A DNA stretch of 64,000 nt, from the NCBI RefSeq assembly GCF_900128965.1, contig NZ_FQUL01000002.1, positions 62,001-126,000 on the forward strand, written 5' to 3'. The notes beneath the pieces were generated by a model, which ran no database searches, was not told where the DNA came from, and was given only the letters and a program-made list of their open reading frames with translations. Origin of the DNA: Ferrithrix thermotolerans DSM 19514. Its GTDB lineage: Bacteria; Actinomycetota; Acidimicrobiia; Acidimicrobiales; Acidimicrobiaceae. The stretch's first letter is position 1. Each line of letters starts with the position of its first letter. The position numbers and the translations under genes are program-made. Shown piece after piece: positions 53,681 to 63,531 of the stretch.

Positions 53681-55438
53681 GTGTCTAAGAAAGTCCTAGT
53701 TGTATCTGCGCGCATGGGCGCTGGTCACGACGGCGCCGCTGCCCAGATCTGTGAACGCCTTGAAGCTAGGGGCTTTGAGACCAAGGTGGTGGACTTCTTA
53801 GATGCTAACGTTCGGATAGGAAAGTTCCTCTACGATACCTATCACTTCCAGATGGAGAAGTCACCGTGGTCCTATGAATTACTGTACTTGCTATGGTCCA
53901 AGGTTCGAAGCCTCTCCAAGGTAACCACCTTTCTCCTGGGCAGCTTATTTGAAAAGCAGATCCGAACCTGGGCAGAGGAGTTCCAGGCAGATGCAGTTGT
54001 GACCACCTACCCTTTTGCCTCTGTCGTACTTGGTAGAGCGCGCTCTAAGAGAAGGAACCCTCTAAGAACGACAAGTATTACATTCCTTACCGACTTCGCG
54101 GTGCATCCGCTATGGGTACACGACGGAATAGACGTACATGTATGCGTATCTCCGAGCGCAGCTGCAGGGGTCCGTGCACTCCTAAAGGAGCCCAAAGTCG
54201 AGGTATCAGGCCCCTTTGTAAATCCGAAGTTCTTCGAACCTATTGACCGCAGAGCGGAACGACAAAGTCATAGCATCCCTGACGGCAAGATTGCGGTCCT
54301 CATAGTCGCCGGCTCTTGGGGTGTCGGCGAGCTGGAACAGACATTTAAGGTACTGGGACAGAGAGATAACCTATTCCCAGTCGTGGTGTGCGGAAGAAAC
54401 ACACAACTGCAAAGGTCACTAGCTTCACTTGGTTTTGGCAAGGTAATCGGATGGACCGATGAGATGCATAAGCTAATGGGAGCGGTAGACGTAGTCGTAC
54501 AAAACGCTGGAGGACTTACCGCACTAGAGGCCTTTGCTGCCGGTGTACCTGTTGTTTCCTACCGACCTATTGCAGGTCACGGAAAAGACAATACAAAGAG
54601 AATGCATCTAAGTGGTGTAACGGTGTTTGCTCGAAACGAGGCGGAGCTTTACAAAGCAATTGAATATGCAGCGAGTGATGGACAGCGGCTGACATCGGCA
54701 GCACTTTCTATCTTCGAACCCTCTCCGGAGAACTTTATCATAGATGCGATCGGCGTATCTTCAGAGAGAAGACCAGAGAAGATAGACGACACCATCAGCA
54801 TGGCAAAGAAGCTCACATCTCGTACCGTCTTGGTTTCATCCGTCCTGTTCCTCTCGGCGAATCTTGGCGCAAACATTGTAGGTAATCATGGTATCAACGT
54901 AGATAAAGCAGCAGCAAGAATCCCATACATCTATTTAGCAGTGCGCCCCGGCCCACTAAACGTAACATCTAGCGCACTACCCAAGACGCTTATAAGAGAC
55001 GATATAGCGGCCGTAATTCCTGAGGACATTGCGGTTTCGAATCCGCAGACCGTTACCGCCTGGGCTCAACAAGGCGTCGAGATTCTAAACGGGGGTACAC
55101 CTACTGACGCAGACATACATCTGTTTCTTCCAAATAACGCAATATCGGGCACCACCACCTTGCTAGAGAAGCTCTCCGGCCAAAACATCAACGTCTACGT
55201 TCCACAGCAACAGATCAATAGTGTCGATCTAGCCTGGGCCGAGCTCCATCACGAAGTCGTCCCACCGGTCAAGATCGTAAGTACCATCACGCTTCCAAAG
55301 CTCATCCCTGGTGATACCGTCTATGAGATCAATGCCGATCATATGAGTAAGAAGCAGCTTAACGCAGAGATCAAGATGGTACTCAAAGCGGTTCACGAAA
55401 AGGGCTACGCAGTCGCTTCGATAACGACGCTCGGGTAG
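53681..55438 (+). CDS. GT28/MGDG synthase-like glycosyltransferase with extra C-terminal domain
   Basis: 585 residues from the GTG at 53681, giving 'MSKKVLVVSARMGAGHDGAA', the usual start of the family. Residues about 1-365 are a GT-B transferase of the MGDG synthase/MurG-like group: 'GHDGAA', 'YHFQMEKSPWSYELLY', 'TYPFASVVLG', and the donor site 'QNAGGLTALEAFAAGVPVVSYRPIAGHGKDN'. These enzymes add sugars to diacylglycerol or similar lipids. A moderately hydrophobic segment (about 380-400) separates a further 185 residues whose ending ('QLNAEIKMVLKAVHEKGYAVASITTL') resembles the close of a polysaccharide deacetylase fold but lacks its metal site. A real NodB gene follows five bases later. Confidence 0.82.
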   Translation: MSKKVLVVSARMGAGHDGAAAQICERLEARGFETKVVDFLDANVRIGKFLYDTYHFQMEKSPWSYELLYLLWSKVRSLSKVTTFLLGSLFEKQIRTWAEEFQADAVVTTYPFASVVLGRARSKRRNPLRTTSITFLTDFAVHPLWVHDGIDVHVCVSPSAAAGVRALLKEPKVEVSGPFVNPKFFEPIDRRAERQSHSIPDGKIAVLIVAGSWGVGELEQTFKVLGQRDNLFPVVVCGRNTQLQRSLASLGFGKVIGWTDEMHKLMGAVDVVVQNAGGLTALEAFAAGVPVVSYRPIAGHGKDNTKRMHLSGVTVFARNEAELYKAIEYAASDGQRLTSAALSIFEPSPENFIIDAIGVSSERRPEKIDDTISMAKKLTSRTVLVSSVLFLSANLGANIVGNHGINVDKAAARIPYIYLAVRPGPLNVTSSALPKTLIRDDIAAVIPEDIAVSNPQTVTAWAQQGVEILNGGTPTDADIHLFLPNNAISGTTTLLEKLSGQNINVYVPQQQINSVDLAWAELHHEVVPPVKIVSTITLPKLIPGDTVYEINADHMSKKQLNAEIKMVLKAVHEKGYAVASITTLG

Positions 55439-55443
55439 GCACA

Positions 55444-56184
55444 TTGAAGACTAAGCCGCTAACTAGCAAAAGAACGCTCGCAACCTTATCCGGAGCGTAC
55501 GGAGCGCTCGCTCTAGGGTTTAGGAGCTACCCAGCACTGGCCTCTGTGATATGGATTAAAGATGAACTATTTGAGTATCTGCAAGGGTGGGGACGCCCCA
55601 ATCACGTAGCCCTCACCTTCGATGACGGACCGGATCCGATCTCGACACCTCTGATCCTAGATGAGCTCAGGCGCTTAGAGATAAAGGCAACATTTTTTAT
55701 GCTTGGATCAATGGCCGAGGCTTACCCCTATGTAGCCCAACAAGTTGCAGAAGATGGGCACGAGATCGCTCTTCATGGTCACTGGCACAAAAACCATCTC
55801 TTTCGCAGCACCAGGACCATTAGGTACGATATGGAAAGATCACTGGAGACGGTCACGAACGCGACCGGCGTGAGACCTCTTTATTTTCGTCCTCCTTATG
55901 GAGTACTAACGGAAGGCACCCTAAGAACAGCTCGTGATCTTTCCCTCCGACCCGTTCTGTGGGGTGCGTGGGGTAGGGATTGGAGAGCAAAGGCTACTCC
56001 AATACAGGTACTAAACGACCTAAAGAAGCGCTTTAAACCTGGAGTTACCGTACTTCTACACGATTCAGACTGCACCAGCTATCCAGGCTCGTTCCGTTCT
56101 ACCCTAGGTGCACTTGAAGCGTTTACAAACCTATGTGAGCAGCATAGCCTTAGCGTCGGACCACTCCGAGAACACGGGTTTTAG
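55444..56184 (+). CDS. Polysaccharide deacetylase (NodB family)
   Basis: 246 residues. An N-terminal hydrophobic stretch could be an anchor. The NodB domain has 'LTFDDGPDP' (catalytic D60, metal-binding D61), 'HGHWHKN' (H111 and H115, the H-x3-H metal pair), 'RPPYG' (R149) and 'LLHDSD' near the C-terminus. All key motifs are intact, so it should remove N- or O-acetyl groups from a glycan. The TTG start is five bases after the glycosyltransferase, in one operon with it. The substrate is unknown: peptidoglycan, or the transferase's product. Confidence 0.88.
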   Translation: MKTKPLTSKRTLATLSGAYGALALGFRSYPALASVIWIKDELFEYLQGWGRPNHVALTFDDGPDPISTPLILDELRRLEIKATFFMLGSMAEAYPYVAQQVAEDGHEIALHGHWHKNHLFRSTRTIRYDMERSLETVTNATGVRPLYFRPPYGVLTEGTLRTARDLSLRPVLWGAWGRDWRAKATPIQVLNDLKKRFKPGVTVLLHDSDCTSYPGSFRSTLGALEAFTNLCEQHSLSVGPLREHGF

Positions 56185-56210
56185 CCCACCTACTAACAAG
56201 TGGCGACAAG

Positions 56211-57317
56211 TTATGAATGGATATCGGATTCTCTTTGATCTTCGTCTTTGGTCAACAAATTGTCGGTAGAGCTTTTTGGAAGCCTCTTCGAGTACTCTTC
56301 CCAAACAACCCTACCGATCACCTGGAGGCCACTGGCCACAGGTATCGCCAACAGCGCTCCCTCTAGATGTGCTAACTGGTCACCTACCAAAACCGCAAAT
56401 AGAATCCAAAATGGGTTGAGTTTTACTGCGCGAGAAAACACCAGTGGGTTCAGGACATGGTTCTCGATCTGCTGATAGGCGATAAAGACAATTAGCATAA
56501 CGACGCCAGCGGTCGTAGAGTGAATAAGTGCAATCAAGACCGTCGGAACACCGGCGAGCAGACCCCCGACCAATGGAAGCAGATCTACGAGCGCTACCCA
56601 TAGACCAAGAAGAGGAGCGTAGGAGACTCCAAGAAAGGAGAGGGATACCGATACGACGACGCCACCGATAATAGAGGTCAGAAGATTCCCCAGAACATAA
56701 CGTGTCACTCCCCTAGACGTCTCATCCACGACCCGCCTCACCAAGTAGGCACGCTCAGTTGGCACAACAGTCAGGACGCCACGAACAATTGCCGGTCCTT
56801 CGAGTGAGATAAATACAGAGAGAATAAAGATCGCTATTAGGTTGACAATGGTCGATAGGACGCGCTTAGCAGCCAGAAACGCTGGGTTGGCTGCACTAGT
56901 TATAAGCTGGGTAACCTTCACTGAGGAAGTCTGAAGATAGGTCTCAATATGAAGCTTCACCAATACCGAAGCAAGTTGTCCCTTATGGGACTCTATAGAT
57001 TTAACCAGGCTTGGCAATCTAACAATAACGTTTGCTATGCCGTGATAGATAGGAACGCTTAGCACAAATATAACCACGGCAACCAGGCCTAGTAGGAGCG
57101 TGAAGACCACGACCACCGACATCGAACGCCGCATCTTAAATCGCACTAGCAACTTTATAGCAGGCTCCGCAACGATCGCAAGTACTAAAGAAACCAGTAG
57201 TTCAAGTAGAAGATGTCTAAGCGTCCATAGCAGCGCAGCACCAAACACCATGCCAAGGGTCACAACCTCGACAAACAGAACCTTTCTTATGCTCCAACCA
57301 CCTGCACTACCCTCCAC
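56211..57317 (-). CDS. AI-2E/PerM-family transporter
   Basis: 368 residues. Helices lie near 12-45 and 65-90. The family's amphipathic middle segment follows, and then 'GNLLTSIIGGVVVSVSLSFLGVSYAPLLGLWVALVDLLPLVGGLLAGVPTVLIAL' and 'YQQIENHVLNPLVFSRAVKLNPFWILFAVLVG', both hallmark stretches of this family. The name comes from autoinducer-2 export, but other members carry Na+/H+ exchange or unknown cargo. It is convergent with the deacetylase gene. Confidence 0.86.
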   Translation of the reverse strand: MEGSAGGWSIRKVLFVEVVTLGMVFGAALLWTLRHLLLELLVSLVLAIVAEPAIKLLVRFKMRRSMSVVVVFTLLLGLVAVVIFVLSVPIYHGIANVIVRLPSLVKSIESHKGQLASVLVKLHIETYLQTSSVKVTQLITSAANPAFLAAKRVLSTIVNLIAIFILSVFISLEGPAIVRGVLTVVPTERAYLVRRVVDETSRGVTRYVLGNLLTSIIGGVVVSVSLSFLGVSYAPLLGLWVALVDLLPLVGGLLAGVPTVLIALIHSTTAGVVMLIVFIAYQQIENHVLNPLVFSRAVKLNPFWILFAVLVGDQLAHLEGALLAIPVASGLQVIGRVVWEEYSKRLPKSSTDNLLTKDEDQRESDIHS

Positions 57318-57454
57318 TAAACTCCCCTACCACAACTCGCCCCTAAAGACGAATACTCCTTACACATCTACTTCCCAGTTGAACAACACTGATAGACATC
57401 CCCGACACAAAGGTAGTATGCGTTAGGGTATTATCGTAATTGAAAAGGGTAAAG

Positions 57455-58555
57455 TTGCGGACACCAAAAAAGGACGAGCTAAAGGGTGCCCAACGTTCTA
57501 CTGCGAAGCTCATTAGAAGGTTCGCCATTCGAGGAGCGTCTGGGTTCATCGCTCTACTTGTAATTGAATACTTTGTACTTCCAGAGCTTGCCGGCTTCAG
57601 GAAGTCCCTGCACCTAATAACACAGGCCAACTATCTGCTTGTCGTAGTAGGCATCGTACTTGAGGCACTATCTCTCTCCGCATACGGCAAACTTACCCAG
57701 ACACTCCTGCCGGTACGAAATCGACCTAGCTACTCCCAGATTCTTCGTATCGACTTAGCATCTCTATCTGTATCACACGTTCTGCCAGGAGGAACTGCGT
57801 CTGGAGCGGGACTGTCATTACGCCTTATGAACTCCTCTGGGGTATCGGGTGCTGATACGGGTTTCGCAATTGCTACACAGGGAATCGGCTCCGCACTTGT
57901 TCTAAACGCTTTGTTGTGGGTATCTCTAATAGTCTCGATACCATTCGCAGGCTTTAACAAGCTTTACCTGACGGTGGCACTCCTAGGTGCCGTACTCATC
58001 GGAGTTGCGGCCTCTCTTATCTATCTCTTCACGAAGGGGAAGCGACACAGCCTTGAGATCCTAACTACAGTAACTAAGCGACTTCCACTTCTCAGACGCT
58101 TTGACTTCATCGGAGCCTTCGAGAAGATAGGTCAGAGAGTAACGTCTTTAATGGCCGATCCTGACCTTCTAAAGCGCGCCGCGATCTGGGCAACACTGAA
58201 TTGGATCTTAGATGCAGGGAGCCTTTGGGTTATGCTTGCAGCCTTTGGGCGTGTCGTCAATCCCGACTACCTTCTGGTCGCATACTCGGTTGCTAACGTT
58301 ATGGCCGTGCTACCCATTACACCATCCGGTCTTGGCGTGATCGAAGCCTTCTCTACACTACTACTCGTACAGTTTTTCAGCGTCCCAAGGGGGATCGCTA
58401 TCTTAGGAGTCATCACCTGGAGACTATTCAACTTTTGGGTACCTATTCCGGTAGGAGTAGTATCCTACGTATCACTTAAAATTTCCTCTGGTCGTGGTGC
58501 TGCAGATGTCACCATGGAGCTCGACAAGATCGACTCTCCTCCGGAACTTGAGTAG
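57455..58555 (+). CDS. LPG synthase transmembrane-type (UPF0104) flippase-like protein
   Basis: 366 residues from the TTG at 57455, which has AAAAGGG five bases upstream. It has about eight helices with the family segments 'VLPGGTASGAGLSLRLMN' and 'SVANVMAVLPITPSGLGVIEAFSTLLL'. The MprF catalytic domain is missing, so only the flippase-like membrane module is present. In Actinobacteria such proteins are linked to glycolipid or aminoacyl-lipid transfer. The nearby glycosyltransferase and deacetylase suggest a lipid-linked glycan pathway. Confidence 0.82.
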   Translation: MRTPKKDELKGAQRSTAKLIRRFAIRGASGFIALLVIEYFVLPELAGFRKSLHLITQANYLLVVVGIVLEALSLSAYGKLTQTLLPVRNRPSYSQILRIDLASLSVSHVLPGGTASGAGLSLRLMNSSGVSGADTGFAIATQGIGSALVLNALLWVSLIVSIPFAGFNKLYLTVALLGAVLIGVAASLIYLFTKGKRHSLEILTTVTKRLPLLRRFDFIGAFEKIGQRVTSLMADPDLLKRAAIWATLNWILDAGSLWVMLAAFGRVVNPDYLLVAYSVANVMAVLPITPSGLGVIEAFSTLLLVQFFSVPRGIAILGVITWRLFNFWVPIPVGVVSYVSLKISSGRGAADVTMELDKIDSPPELE

Positions 58556-58612
58556 ATATCCATCTGAAAGGCGCTACGTCGCTTAATCCGATCGCCGCTA
58601 ACTCTGACGACC

Positions 58613-60223
58613 CTAGCGCACCTTGACCTCTAGCGCCTTTGAGAGAACCTCCTCTAAGGCTCTCCCTTTCTTTCTGAGACCGTAAAGCTCTAAAGTAACG
58701 TCACCTAGGGCTTCAATCTCAATCAGCACCTTTGAGTCACCAACAGAGACGGAACAACTCTGTACAAGTGACTGATGTGACCTGTCTAAAGCATCCGCTG
58801 CGCGCAAAATCGCAACCAGGTAAGCGAGCCTGTCGATCTGGGCTTGAGGAAGGGTCTCTAAGAGGGGATAGTCCTCTATTTTTATAGAACCCTTTTTGTG
58901 GAACCTGCAAAGAGCTGCCAACATCCTCTGCTCCTCAAGTGTAAAACCTCGCAAAGAGGCCGCCTCGACTAAGTAAGCCGAATGCCGGTCGTGATGTCTG
59001 GAGGAGATGAAGGCCCCAACGTCGTGCACCATAGCGGCGAACTCCAATAACTCAATCTCGGACCTCGTAATGTCCAGGCTGTGGGACAACGATAGCGCTA
59101 TCTCTCTTGAAAGTTTTCGCACCTGTCTGGCGTGATCGTTGTAGCCACCAAACTTATCGAGAAACGCCACCAATGAGCCTATGCGCAACGACCCTTCGTC
59201 AAAGGTAAAGTCAAAGTCAGCCAGAGAGTCAACGTAGTCAAGGATCATGCCTTCTCTTAATGCCCAATCAGAGACCTCAACTCTTTGTACATCTAAGTAG
59301 CGTAGTACCGTCTTTAGCACCAGATAACCGATGGGTAGTTGATCGTTACGTTTGGGGTCAATACCTGGGATCTTTAATCTCTCAGCGGAGCTCTTTGATA
59401 GAACTAACTTATCTAGGATGAAAAGATCGTCTGCTTCAAGCGTCATCCCGTTGAGATCCTTGCCGAGTAACAACGGGTCAACTCCTCTGCTATGAAGGTA
59501 GCTAATGCGCACCAGCGCAGAGAACGTCCCAGAGCAAACCACAAGCTTACGAGGAAGATACGCTGCCGCACGGTCTAAAACCGGCCTTAGGTGTGTGTTG
59601 ATATACGACTCAACGGCTCCTATCTCTTTAGCCGTCATAGGATCGGATTGAGTAAAGCGCGAGATTAGACGTCCAACACCGAGACGCAAAGATACCGCAA
59701 AGTACATCTGTCCTTGATCACCAAGAGCAAGTTCCAAAGATCCCCCTCCGAGATCTGCGACTAGTGCTGGGGACAAACCAAGGTTAATAGAAGCACGAAC
59801 CGCCCTGAAGATCAGTTCTGCCTCCCTGTGCCCCGATATGACGTGCACCGTTACATGACATCTCTCCTCGATCGCATCGACCAGATCAGAGGCGTTCTCC
59901 GCCTCCCTGAAAGCAGCCGTCGCGTAAGCCACAATATCTTGGCACCCAACCAGACTTGCCGCCTTTACGAACCCCGCAACTACTTCTACCGCTCGCTCAA
60001 TGCTTTGAGGCAGAAAACACCCATGCCTTGCCACCTCTTCTCCAAGCCTAAGCATGACTTTCTCAGAGTAGAGCTCTTGAAAACTTCGATCCTTTCTAAC
60101 CCTGACAACCAGGAAATGAAAGGAGTTCGAACCTAGATCTAGGGCACCTACGACCGGCTCGTAAAACGTTTGCTCCCACTTGGATTTAAGGTCATCTATG
60201 CGATCTGCAAGGTTTTCATCCAT
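58613..60223 (-). CDS. ppx: Exopolyphosphatase / pppGpp phosphohydrolase with HD domain
   Basis: 536 residues. The N-terminal actin-like fold has 'GALDLGSNSFHFLVVRV' (phosphate loop 1), 'YATAAFREAENA', 'VISGHREAELIF' and 'VADLGGGSLELALG' (loop 2), the PPX/GppA pattern. The C-terminal half is an HD-type domain with 'AAMVHDVGAFIS' and 'HHDRHSAYLV'. It removes terminal phosphates from polyP, and possibly from pppGpp. It lies next to the CYTH gene, ten bases apart, and in line with ppk1. Confidence 0.92.
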   Translation of the reverse strand: MDENLADRIDDLKSKWEQTFYEPVVGALDLGSNSFHFLVVRVRKDRSFQELYSEKVMLRLGEEVARHGCFLPQSIERAVEVVAGFVKAASLVGCQDIVAYATAAFREAENASDLVDAIEERCHVTVHVISGHREAELIFRAVRASINLGLSPALVADLGGGSLELALGDQGQMYFAVSLRLGVGRLISRFTQSDPMTAKEIGAVESYINTHLRPVLDRAAAYLPRKLVVCSGTFSALVRISYLHSRGVDPLLLGKDLNGMTLEADDLFILDKLVLSKSSAERLKIPGIDPKRNDQLPIGYLVLKTVLRYLDVQRVEVSDWALREGMILDYVDSLADFDFTFDEGSLRIGSLVAFLDKFGGYNDHARQVRKLSREIALSLSHSLDITRSEIELLEFAAMVHDVGAFISSRHHDRHSAYLVEAASLRGFTLEEQRMLAALCRFHKKGSIKIEDYPLLETLPQAQIDRLAYLVAILRAADALDRSHQSLVQSCSVSVGDSKVLIEIEALGDVTLELYGLRKKGRALEEVLSKALEVKVR

Positions 60224-60232
60224 AGATCTCCC

Positions 60233-61369
60233 CTAAGGTAATAAGTACTCTTTCAGAGCTGCAACTGCCCCAAGCTGCAGCTCTGAAGCGATCTCTAGCG
60301 GCTTTACGTGGAGACCTGAGGCGAACTTGTCTGAGAGTTGCCTAATGTACTCAAGTGGTGTCAGCTCATAGACCCAGTAACTCTCCATGTCGATAGGTAA
60401 GTCCCGTCCGTGAGATAGGATCAACGAACTAACATTATCAACCTGGTGGAAGGAGTCACCTATAAGCAAAGTGTCAAGTATCCAACCCTTAATGGTCTTT
60501 ATGGAATCGGAAAACTCCTTAGAGTCTCGGCCCAAGACCAGATATCCAAGCGCTACCCAGTAAAGATCGGTACGTATGGCCTGGCAGTCAATCATTCCCA
60601 AGGCAGAGGCAAGTAAAAGTTGTTCTAAATATTGCCTCACGGGGGATTCAAGATTTCTATGAAGCCACAGTTCAAAGCGCAATGCAACCTTTAGTTCACT
60701 ACGTGTTGCAAAGTCTTCGAGCGAGTTCGGGACCTGCGGAGTTTCAGCGCCTAAACTGAGCGCACCTTCGAGCTTAGATCGCGCACTTATCTTTCCGCCC
60801 ATCGCAGTAAGTTGTGACGCCATTTTTTCACATAGTGAAGCCGCTTTAGGAGTAAGACATTCAAGCTCGACCTCCAGATAGCTTCTTTGGCGTGGATACA
60901 TAACCTCTACTCTGTCCTTATCAACCTCCACTATCTCTCGCCCATCCTCAAATAGCCTGCTCCATTGCCGCAAATTGTGTATCTCTGCAATTTTTTTTAG
61001 TTCTTCCACAGATGGAACCACTGCGGTTATCGGTTCGAAAAACTCCGAAGGTGGATGAGCCGCTACGCCCTCTACCTCGAACTCATGGCGAACCACAGCT
61101 AAAGTGGATCTTGACACAGGAACTGTCTTTACACCCCACACACCTTTGCCAAGTGAGGACTCGTTGCGCTCCGGTGCGTAATACCTAAAGCGAAGTCCTA
61201 TCCCCAGCCTTAGGAGCCGGTAGTCAGCGGTGTCGAAGTACAAAGATACAAGTTCTTTGCTACCTTGCCTCGAAACCTCCACTCCAACCGTTTCAGCCAA
61301 GGTGGCTACATCTACATCGTCTTTGAGGTGTCGGCCTTCAAACTCGAGCTTGTACTCACGCTCCAGCAC
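60233..61369 (-). CDS. CYTH-domain protein (triphosphate tunnel fold) with helical C-terminus
   Basis: 378 residues. It opens with the CYTH signature 'EREYKLE' (ExExK); further tunnel residues follow in 'YFDTADYRLLRLGIGLRFRYY' and 'VWGVKT'. CYTH enzymes hydrolyse tripolyphosphate or bind polyP. The C-terminal part (about 225-378) is helical and sits where a CHAD domain often lies, but its histidine pattern is weak. The gene is between ppk1 and ppx and overlaps ppk1 by 14 bases, so a role in polyphosphate metabolism is very likely. Confidence 0.85.
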   Translation of the reverse strand: MLEREYKLEFEGRHLKDDVDVATLAETVGVEVSRQGSKELVSLYFDTADYRLLRLGIGLRFRYYAPERNESSLGKGVWGVKTVPVSRSTLAVVRHEFEVEGVAAHPPSEFFEPITAVVPSVEELKKIAEIHNLRQWSRLFEDGREIVEVDKDRVEVMYPRQRSYLEVELECLTPKAASLCEKMASQLTAMGGKISARSKLEGALSLGAETPQVPNSLEDFATRSELKVALRFELWLHRNLESPVRQYLEQLLLASALGMIDCQAIRTDLYWVALGYLVLGRDSKEFSDSIKTIKGWILDTLLIGDSFHQVDNVSSLILSHGRDLPIDMESYWVYELTPLEYIRQLSDKFASGLHVKPLEIASELQLGAVAALKEYLLP

Positions 61370-63458
61370 TTTTTCTCCTCACAAAGCTCGCTTTCGTTCT
61401 CTCCAAGGCTAGCTCAGCTAGACGCCTTTGTGCATGAACACCGGTAGTTGTAGGCACTCTTCTCCACTGACCTTCGCCAGAGAGCTTCCAGGATCTTGTG
61501 TCATCCATAAGTTCCAAATTTATCGTCTCAAGCACGCTCCTTTTTGCGACCTCATCCTCGATCGGAAAGAGTGCCTCAACTCTTCTGTCGAGGTTCCTAG
61601 ACATTAGATCCGCAGAGGCTAGATAGACCTCACATTGAGCGTCATCTATACCTCCAAAGCAGTAGATCCTCGAGTGTTCAAGTACAGATCCGACTATCGA
61701 CTTTACCGATATCGTTTCAGAGAGTCCCGGCAGCCCTGGCCTTAGAGAACAGATTCCCCGCACGATAAGGTCGATACGAACACCCGACTGTGACGCTAGG
61801 TAAAGTTCATCGACCATCTCTGGGTCCACCAGCCCGTTTACCTTGATAACTATCGATCCCTGAGCACCTAGGCGTGACTGTTCATGAATCTTCATTGTCA
61901 GAAAGTTCCTTAGCTCTGAAGGTGCAAGGACCAGGCGCAAGTAATGGGTCTTTGCGGAAAATCCCGTTAGCATATTGAAAACTTCAGTGAGGTCTGCTCC
62001 CATCTCTGGATCCGCACTAAGCAGGCCAAAGTCTTCATAAGATCGAGCCGTCTTAGCGTTGTAGTTTCCGGTACCTAAGTGGAAGTATCGCTTGAGCTGA
62101 GACCCTTCTTTACGCACCACTAAAGCCGCCTTTAGATGGGTCTTTAGACCGACCAGACCGTAGACTACGTGCACACCTGCCTCTTCCAACTTTCTAGCCC
62201 AGTTGATATTGGCCAGCTCGTCGAAGCGGGCCTTGACCTCAACCAGAACGGCAACCTGTTTGCCTTGTTCAGCCGCCCTTACTAGGGACTCTACGATAGT
62301 GGAATCGCCAGAGGTACGGTACAAGGTCTGCTTTATCGCCAGTACGTCAGGATCGTCAGCTGCTTGAGCGATGAACTGTTCGACCGACGCTGAGAAGGAC
62401 TCGTAGGGATGGTGCACCAGCACATCGCGTTCTGTTAGTACAGAAAAGATGTCTGCCACCTCGCCGGTCTCGCCCACGATCATAGGAGAGGGAACCAAAG
62501 GCGCTGCCTCGGACTTTAGCTCGGGCCGATCTAACGCATAAAAAGACCATAGGCCATCCAAAGCTATCGGAATGGTCATTGGGTAGACGTCGTCGGGGTG
62601 GAGATCTAACTCCTCGATCAATAGCGTCACTATATCGGACTCAGCTAGTGCATCGATCTCCAACCTAACCGCTCGTCCAAATCTACGGCGCCTGAGCTCA
62701 GACTCAACCAGGAGAAGGAGATCGTCTGCCTCACCTTCTTCGAGGATAAGATCTGCGTTTCTAGTCACTCTGAAGAAATGCCTGGATCCAATGCTCATGC
62801 CTGGAAATAGGAGTTGCGCATGTGCACTGATGACCTCCTCTAGAGCGACATATCTATGCGATCCAAGAAGCTGGATGAATCGTGGAACAAGAGGTGGCAC
62901 CTTCACCCTTGCGACCCGAAGCTCATCCTCTGCTCCCCCGTACACCTTTACCACGAGGTTTAGAGACAGGTTAGAGATGTAAGGAAATGGGTGGGATGGG
63001 TCGACTGCTAAGGGTGTGAGTATCGGATATACGTCTTCAACAAAGTACTTATTTAGATATGAGAGCTCATCTTCAGTAAGCTGGGAGTACTCCACTATCG
63101 CAATTCCCTCGTTCTCCAGGCTTGATCGAAGCAACGGCCATAAAGCACTGATGCGCGCAAGAACTCGATCCATCTCAGCCTTCACAGCTTGCAGCTGTTC
63201 TCTTGGGTTCAAACCGTCGGGAGAACGGAGCCGGTTGTTTGAGGCCAGCTGGTCCTTCAATCCAGCGACTCGAACCTGAAAAAACTCATCAAAGCCTTGA
63301 AAGACGATCGCTAGGAACTTCGTTCGCTCCAGGAGCGGCACAGAGCAGTCCTCGATTAGATCTACAAGACGGTTTGCGAACGCCAGCCAAGACAACTCGC
63401 GATTGATAAAACGATCCGGACCGAAGCTTCTGATGTTTTCAAGTAGTTCTAACTCCAC
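61356..63458 (-). CDS. ppk1: Polyphosphate kinase 1
   Basis: Makes polyphosphate from ATP at the membrane. 700 residues, the usual length. The N domain begins with 'FINRELSWLAFANRL'. The catalytic core has 'VHHPYESF', 'AIKQTLYRTSGDS', the phospho-histidine H441 in 'GLKTHLKAALVV' and the second conserved H595 in 'EHSRIYCF'. The C-terminal tail is basic. First gene of the ppk1-CYTH-ppx unit; the same enzyme set that makes and degrades polyP is thus co-expressed. Confidence 0.96.
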   Translation of the reverse strand: MELELLENIRSFGPDRFINRELSWLAFANRLVDLIEDCSVPLLERTKFLAIVFQGFDEFFQVRVAGLKDQLASNNRLRSPDGLNPREQLQAVKAEMDRVLARISALWPLLRSSLENEGIAIVEYSQLTEDELSYLNKYFVEDVYPILTPLAVDPSHPFPYISNLSLNLVVKVYGGAEDELRVARVKVPPLVPRFIQLLGSHRYVALEEVISAHAQLLFPGMSIGSRHFFRVTRNADLILEEGEADDLLLLVESELRRRRFGRAVRLEIDALAESDIVTLLIEELDLHPDDVYPMTIPIALDGLWSFYALDRPELKSEAAPLVPSPMIVGETGEVADIFSVLTERDVLVHHPYESFSASVEQFIAQAADDPDVLAIKQTLYRTSGDSTIVESLVRAAEQGKQVAVLVEVKARFDELANINWARKLEEAGVHVVYGLVGLKTHLKAALVVRKEGSQLKRYFHLGTGNYNAKTARSYEDFGLLSADPEMGADLTEVFNMLTGFSAKTHYLRLVLAPSELRNFLTMKIHEQSRLGAQGSIVIKVNGLVDPEMVDELYLASQSGVRIDLIVRGICSLRPGLPGLSETISVKSIVGSVLEHSRIYCFGGIDDAQCEVYLASADLMSRNLDRRVEALFPIEDEVAKRSVLETINLELMDDTRSWKLSGEGQWRRVPTTTGVHAQRRLAELALERTKASFVRRKSAGA

Positions 63459-63531
63459 ACCTAGTAAAGTATGGCTAGAGAAAGAAGTTTCAATCGTTTA
63501 TCAAAAATAAATCATAGAAGGAAAGACGCCT

